Assembly: GCF_030157465.1 (NCBI RefSeq)
Contig: NZ_JAOAUU010000020.1
Location: 1-64,000, forward strand
Length of the DNA stretch: 64,000 nt
Direction of reading: 5' to 3'
DNA from: Zoogloea sp.
Lineage (GTDB): Bacteria; Pseudomonadota; Gammaproteobacteria; Burkholderiales; Rhodocyclaceae
The notes under the pieces are model-generated. The model made no database searches. It was not told the DNA's origin and saw nothing but the letters and a program-made list of their open reading frames with translations. This document shows, piece by piece, positions 61,901 to 64,000 of this stretch (positions are counted from its first letter, which is position 1; each line of letters opens with the position of its first letter). Position numbers and translations under genes: made by a program.

Positions 61901-62713
61901 GGCGCTGCCGCTGCGGCTGCCCAGGCGGCGGCAAACTCCGCGAACGCAAAGCATGATGAACTGGCATCCGACTACAAGTTGAGTCCGCTGGAGAAGCAAG
62001 CTGCGTGGAAAGAGTATGGCGAAGTGAGCAATACCTATTGGGGCATCGACGGGAAGGCCGCGGCTTTCGGAATCGGATGGCAGAGGACGGCCCACGGAGA
62101 TCGCTTCAACGAATTGTCGGCTTACTTGTCGCCGCTGCTGGGAAACCTATCAACGACAAGTGATATCGATGGGCCGACGTGGCGGGCTTATTGGTCAAAC
62201 TATTACGCGGCCAGGCAGACTCTGCTTAACGAAATTTATGCTGTTGCCGGAACGACGGCGCTGTGGTCTGGCGTCGCTGGGTCTGGCAAGCCGATCGACA
62301 ACGCCGGCCGCATAATCGACCTGGGCGACGGTGGTGGCGCAGGTCAGCGTTATGCGAGCGATGCCCCCGGCTGGTACCCGGTCGGGACGCTGCAGCAATT
62401 TAAATGGAGCGTGTCTGTGGGCCTCGGATTTGGAGAATGGGGCGTGCTGCGGACTGAGCGGGCATGGGGCGACGATGCGGCGGCAGTTGTGCAGACATGG
62501 AAAAGTTCAGCCGGAGAATGGAAGCGCACCGGCTTTGTGGCCAGCGGCTGGGGTGGCTGGACACGCAGAGTCGATCGTCCGATCACGAGCGGGAATGCCT
62601 CTGATTTTGTGGGGGCTGGGGCAATCAATACCGCCGAGCTCAACGGTACCGCAGCATCTGAACGGGTCGTGCTATTTGATGCGGCGGGTGTTTCTCACGC
62701 GAACTACGGGTAA
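58898..62713 (+). CDS. Tail tip host-specificity protein (lambda gpJ-like)
   Basis: 1271 residues. N-terminus with a hydrophobic Ala/Gly-rich region (about 85-150) reminiscent of gpI, then a J-like core (VRRYEPLPLVIGTHRMFPDQ). There are fibronectin-III-like modules about 790-1000 (PPPAVTGFGVSALADGTRAF) and a C-terminal domain near 1140-1271 that reads like a fibre tip. It should decide host range. Confidence 0.9.
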   Translation: MDDVVLRPRPPNVVFCPHPLMPARDRRMIFEPPRTGEQLDAYLARVIGDLPDPCVVTIGDCSVPRAWWGRVRVKPGAVIGVAAAVAGGDGGSDVGRIVLTIAVVVAAVYTGGLAAGAMGWAGTGAMTLGQTAAYVAASAAVMTVGMMAVNALLPLPTNDLSGLGGGETSPTYSLAGGSNRVRRYEPLPLVIGTHRMFPDQACAGYTLYVNGNDQYLFIAYNFGFGDLEITDLRIGDTPLTDYKDVTVQWATGMMPTLIAGNVDTQGGTVLTSTDGPIVRTTSVDTMEIHIDVQYVMFHAGNGGLEQYSASVMFEWRAVGSPTWLPFSSADGSVAWFGTTESSPFLPFGSTDGIVWLYSGTRDVWRFTLRKTVTKGQYEVRVTKLTADISDARTTCEISIPAIRSLQPDSGDYAGQRILGLKIRASGQLNGAVSQLSGLVSHRLNGAPTSNPATWFKAFALGAFIGGRRIWGAGLAASRIDLAALDAWAAWCDAKGLSCNMVLDQALSADTVLDRIARCGRGSKTWAPGALSAVWDADGLPAVAMFSPVNIKKGSFRISYPSEEMADELEVSYINPDNNWQRDTVRVSPNATNVRRTASVELLGCTSTALAGKEANLMYAQNLYRFRSISWEADAEGLTVRKGDVVALSHDLTKWGEAGRLVAVGSATQLSLDRTITLKPAGCWMAVCRPSGEISYHRVQVGATEAQADEVTLLDPLPTTPAADGSPAVDWRYLADAKATPGWRVKITDVSPRPGMEGVRITAQDDPAEYYAAESGTFAHVATPVVNNLPVLSGLQVSEELIRAGAGYAVQLNVTWAAQGEIAATRLRYKIDGGPWQESGLATGTQHSILVPQTGSAYIEVTGYNGLGQSNLRSRLASTYDIQGQDVPPPAVTGFGVSALADGTRAFVWTVATVPPDVTYLEIRYAASSGTAWGAMTPLGRVPFGSGRAESNVPAAGTWTFEARMLDASGNYSASGARATVTLGAAPFAVTNTNQLTDGAGFGAAAAAAQAAANSANAKHDELASDYKLSPLEKQAAWKEYGEVSNTYWGIDGKAAAFGIGWQRTAHGDRFNELSAYLSPLLGNLSTTSDIDGPTWRAYWSNYYAARQTLLNEIYAVAGTTALWSGVAGSGKPIDNAGRIIDLGDGGGAGQRYASDAPGWYPVGTLQQFKWSVSVGLGFGEWGVLRTERAWGDDAAAVVQTWKSSAGEWKRTGFVASGWGGWTRRVDRPITSGNASDFVGAGAINTAELNGTAASERVVLFDAAGVSHANYG

Positions 62714-62716
62714 ATC

Positions 62717-63052
62717 ATGGCGCTGCCATCTGGATCTTTTAGCAGCCTGTACGCGGGTAGCCTCCGTATTACTACCAGTGCCTCCATTGGGGGGTCGGCG
62801 TTTTCAAACAACTATATGGCGTGGGGGACAAGCGCGTCAGACATCGTCCTGCGTGCATGGGTCAACAATGGCGCGCTGATTTATCTGCCGATTATTTCGC
62901 GCGTTGGTCCGACTGCAGAGATTGTTCTGGCGTACCCCGGCGGCGGCGTTGTCTGGACCATGGGGATGGAGGAACTGGGTTACACAATCTCCGGCGCCGG
63001 GTCGGTGTGGGCAAACAATCTTTACTTGATTGCGGAGCTGTTCAAGCGATGA
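62717..63052 (+). CDS. Small tail-associated protein
   Basis: 111 residues (MALPSGSFSSLYAGSLRITT), beta-rich with Gly/Ser turns. It lies 3 bp after the tail tip gene and is coupled to the next by ATGA. Unknown; may be a fibre partner. Confidence 0.7.
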   Translation: MALPSGSFSSLYAGSLRITTSASIGGSAFSNNYMAWGTSASDIVLRAWVNNGALIYLPIISRVGPTAEIVLAYPGGGVVWTMGMEELGYTISGAGSVWANNLYLIAELFKR

Positions 63053-63495
63053 GTGTCTTCAGCGTATACGAGGTCGCCACGGGGCGGATGACCGGCGCGC
63101 AGGTGTCTGCCCCGACTGGTGAACTAATTGCCGCAGCGATCCCGGACGGATGTGCGGTCGTGCTGGGTGCGTGGGATTACCTCTCTCATGAGGTGATCCA
63201 TGCTACGGGCGACGTTGTTCCGGTTTCTCCGCCGACTCCCGACTGGCGAGAGCGAATGGCCGCAGCTGCATCGATTGCATACGGGGATATCCTGCAGGCG
63301 GAGGCCGAGCAGGCCAGGCCAATGCGTGAGCTGGTCGAGGCGATGCTGGCAGGTGTTTCAGCAGCCCCTGAAGCCATCGCTCGCTTCGAAGCCCTCAAGT
63401 CTCGTATCGACTTGGCGAGATCTCGTTACAACGCCTTGCTGGCTGCAACGACTGAAGCCGAACTGGACGCCATCGTCGATCTTTGGCCCGTTTAG
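63049..63495 (+). CDS. Tail fibre assembly-like protein
   Basis: 148 residues from the ATG at 63049. N-terminal beta domain (VYEVATGRMTGAQVSAPTGE) and a helical C-terminus (EALKSRIDLARSRYNALLAA, TEAELDAIVDLWP) resemble tail-fibre chaperones. Last phage gene, 82 bp before the right end. Confidence 0.72.
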   Translation: MSVFSVYEVATGRMTGAQVSAPTGELIAAAIPDGCAVVLGAWDYLSHEVIHATGDVVPVSPPTPDWRERMAAAASIAYGDILQAEAEQARPMRELVEAMLAGVSAAPEAIARFEALKSRIDLARSRYNALLAATTEAELDAIVDLWPV

Positions 63496-63529
63496 TGAAA
63501 ATTTCTTTCGCCGGTTGAAAGTTGCCGCT

Positions 63530-63577
63530 CATCCACTTATCGCGCTTCCACCCTTTGATTTATCGCGGCGCGCTTCA
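63530..63577. repeat. Right end with transposase-binding-like subrepeats
   Basis: Read inward from 63577: TGAAG-CGCGC-CGCGATAAATCA and then GCGCGATAAGTGG, matching the layout of the left end (see 23312-23353). Confidence 0.75.
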
Positions 63578-63583
63578 ACAGAG
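63578..63583. repeat. Right target-site duplication of the prophage
   Basis: acagag directly after CTTCA, identical to 23306-23311. Confidence 0.8.
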
Positions 63584-63656
63584 CCTTTTTCTTTCCCATT
63601 TTTCCCGCCGGAACGGCCCGCCTTCGCTTGACCTTCCCGGACTTCATCCATAAAAT

Positions 63657-63675
63657 GCGAATCATTCTTATTTGC
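63657..63675. promoter_or_regulatory. Fur box upstream of tonB
   Basis: gcgaatcattcttatttgc; its complement GCAAATAAGAATGATTCGC fits the Fur consensus closely. Host DNA, about 150 bp before the tonB start. The rest of the 63584-63822 gap holds no gene that I can support. Confidence 0.75.
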
Positions 63676-63822
63676 GTTAATCTGATTCACGCCTGAACCA
63701 AGGCCTGAATCAGCGCCGTGTCCGCCCATCACGCGAACACGCAATCGCAAACCCCAGCCAGCCAGCACTGCCCGTCGGCATGTCGCAAGCCAGCCAGGAA
63801 ACGTCCTTTTCTGGAGATCGAC

Positions 63823-64000
63823 ATGACTGCCGCCCCGCTGGCGTTCGCGCCGCCCGACGCCCTCGGGTTGCCGGCTCCGTTTCTCGCCATGCCCCGCACC
63901 GAGCCCGCGTCCACCGTTCGCAGGAGCGGCGTCGGCCTTGGCGTGGCGGTGCTGCTGCACGCTGCGCTGCTGGCAGCGTTGGTGATCGGGATGAGCGAGA
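63823..64000 (+). CDS. tonB: TonB energy transducer (partial, cut by window end)
   Basis: The first 59 codons from the ATG at 63823 (GGAG 6 nt upstream). After an Ala/Pro-rich cytoplasmic stretch comes the membrane anchor VGLGVAVLLHAALLAALVIG, whose internal His is typical of TonB. TonB carries proton-motive energy from ExbB/ExbD to outer membrane receptors such as that at 19385. Fur control is suggested by the upstream box. Confidence 0.8.
   Translation, partial: MTAAPLAFAPPDALGLPAPFLAMPRTEPASTVRRSGVGLGVAVLLHAALLAALVIGMSE

Larger units (their letters stand above)
23312..63577. mobile_element. Transposable (Mu-type) siphovirus prophage, complete by end signatures
   Basis: About 40.3 kb. The element starts TGAAG and ends CTTCA, with a 6-bp direct repeat outside. 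Contents: minus-strand early/transposition module (BcepMu-like transposase pair, GemA, Mor, Com, Dam), a central repressor region, and plus-strand lysis, packaging, head and non-contractile tail genes. No integrase, tail sheath or baseplate gene is visible, so replication should be by transposition and the tail is of siphovirus type. All core modules are intact, so the prophage may be functional. Confidence 0.93.

Noticed and set aside
23312-63577. Integrase-type attachment at the tRNA-Arg gene
   Set aside because: The tRNA is 23 kb from the prophage, no integrase exists, and the ends carry Mu-type termini with a 6-bp duplication.
1-64000. CRISPR array
   Set aside because: No regularly spaced direct repeats of 24-40 bp were seen.

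Overview
The window is a GC-rich (roughly 65% G+C) bacterial chromosome segment carrying a complete-looking transposable (Mu-type) prophage. The host genes (alr-radA next to lplT, hupB, a NodT/MacA/MacB efflux operon, many PAS and two-component proteins) suggest a betaproteobacterium, most likely of the order Rhodocyclales. That placement is inference from gene content; no 16S gene is present.

Host left part (1-23311). After a tRNA-Arg(ACG) and an alpha/beta hydrolase comes a minus-strand signalling operon (7705 to 1077): soluble PAS kinase, CheY-like regulator, Tat-type periplasmic binding protein, a 994-residue membrane kinase containing a canonical LOV (blue-light, flavin) domain, and an HD-GYP protein. 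Next are a four-gene tripartite efflux operon (12732 to 8014), hupB with its own terminator, and alr-radA behind a LysR regulator that diverges from lplT. A TonB-dependent receptor is followed closely by a truncated NarX-like kinase and a NarL-like regulator. A TPR protein with a CHAT-like N-terminal stretch has a strong terminator. Two REP-like palindromes lie just before the prophage.

Prophage (23312-63577, about 40.3 kb). Both ends can be read directly. A 6-bp direct repeat (acagag) flanks an element that starts TGAAG and ends CTTCA, and each end carries two GATAA-type subrepeats. The early region (34.8 to 23.5 kb) is on the minus strand and resembles BcepMu: gp16-like DNA-binding protein, HTH regulators, DDE transposase, AAA ATPase target-selection protein, DUF3164, GemA, Mor, and a Com zinc-finger gene overlapping a Dam-type DNA methyltransferase. 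Two repressor-like genes face each other across 35688-35797. The plus strand then holds a membrane, lipoprotein and SAP-domain accessory cluster and Mu-style lysis and packaging genes (lysozyme, holin, TraR-like, gp25/26/27/28-like). The head and tail that follow are not Mu-like: portal, SPP1 gp7/Mu F-like protein, a protease-capsid fusion with an internal ribosome-binding site, a lambda-type tail chaperone pair joined by a G-GGA-AAC -1 frameshift, a tape measure, an NlpC/P60 peptidase and a large J-like tail tip. The element therefore appears to be a transposable siphovirus. Two lower-GC cargo genes, an SGNH hydrolase and a putative AbiC-family abortive-infection protein, sit inside the structural operon.

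A roughly 38-bp intergenic element (CGAAG..CTTCG-like hairpin, CTCC, then an alternating CG tract) occurs three times, each time just upstream of a block of late genes. It is the best candidate here for an undescribed phage regulatory element. To the right of the prophage the host resumes with a Fur box and the start of a tonB gene cut by the window edge.
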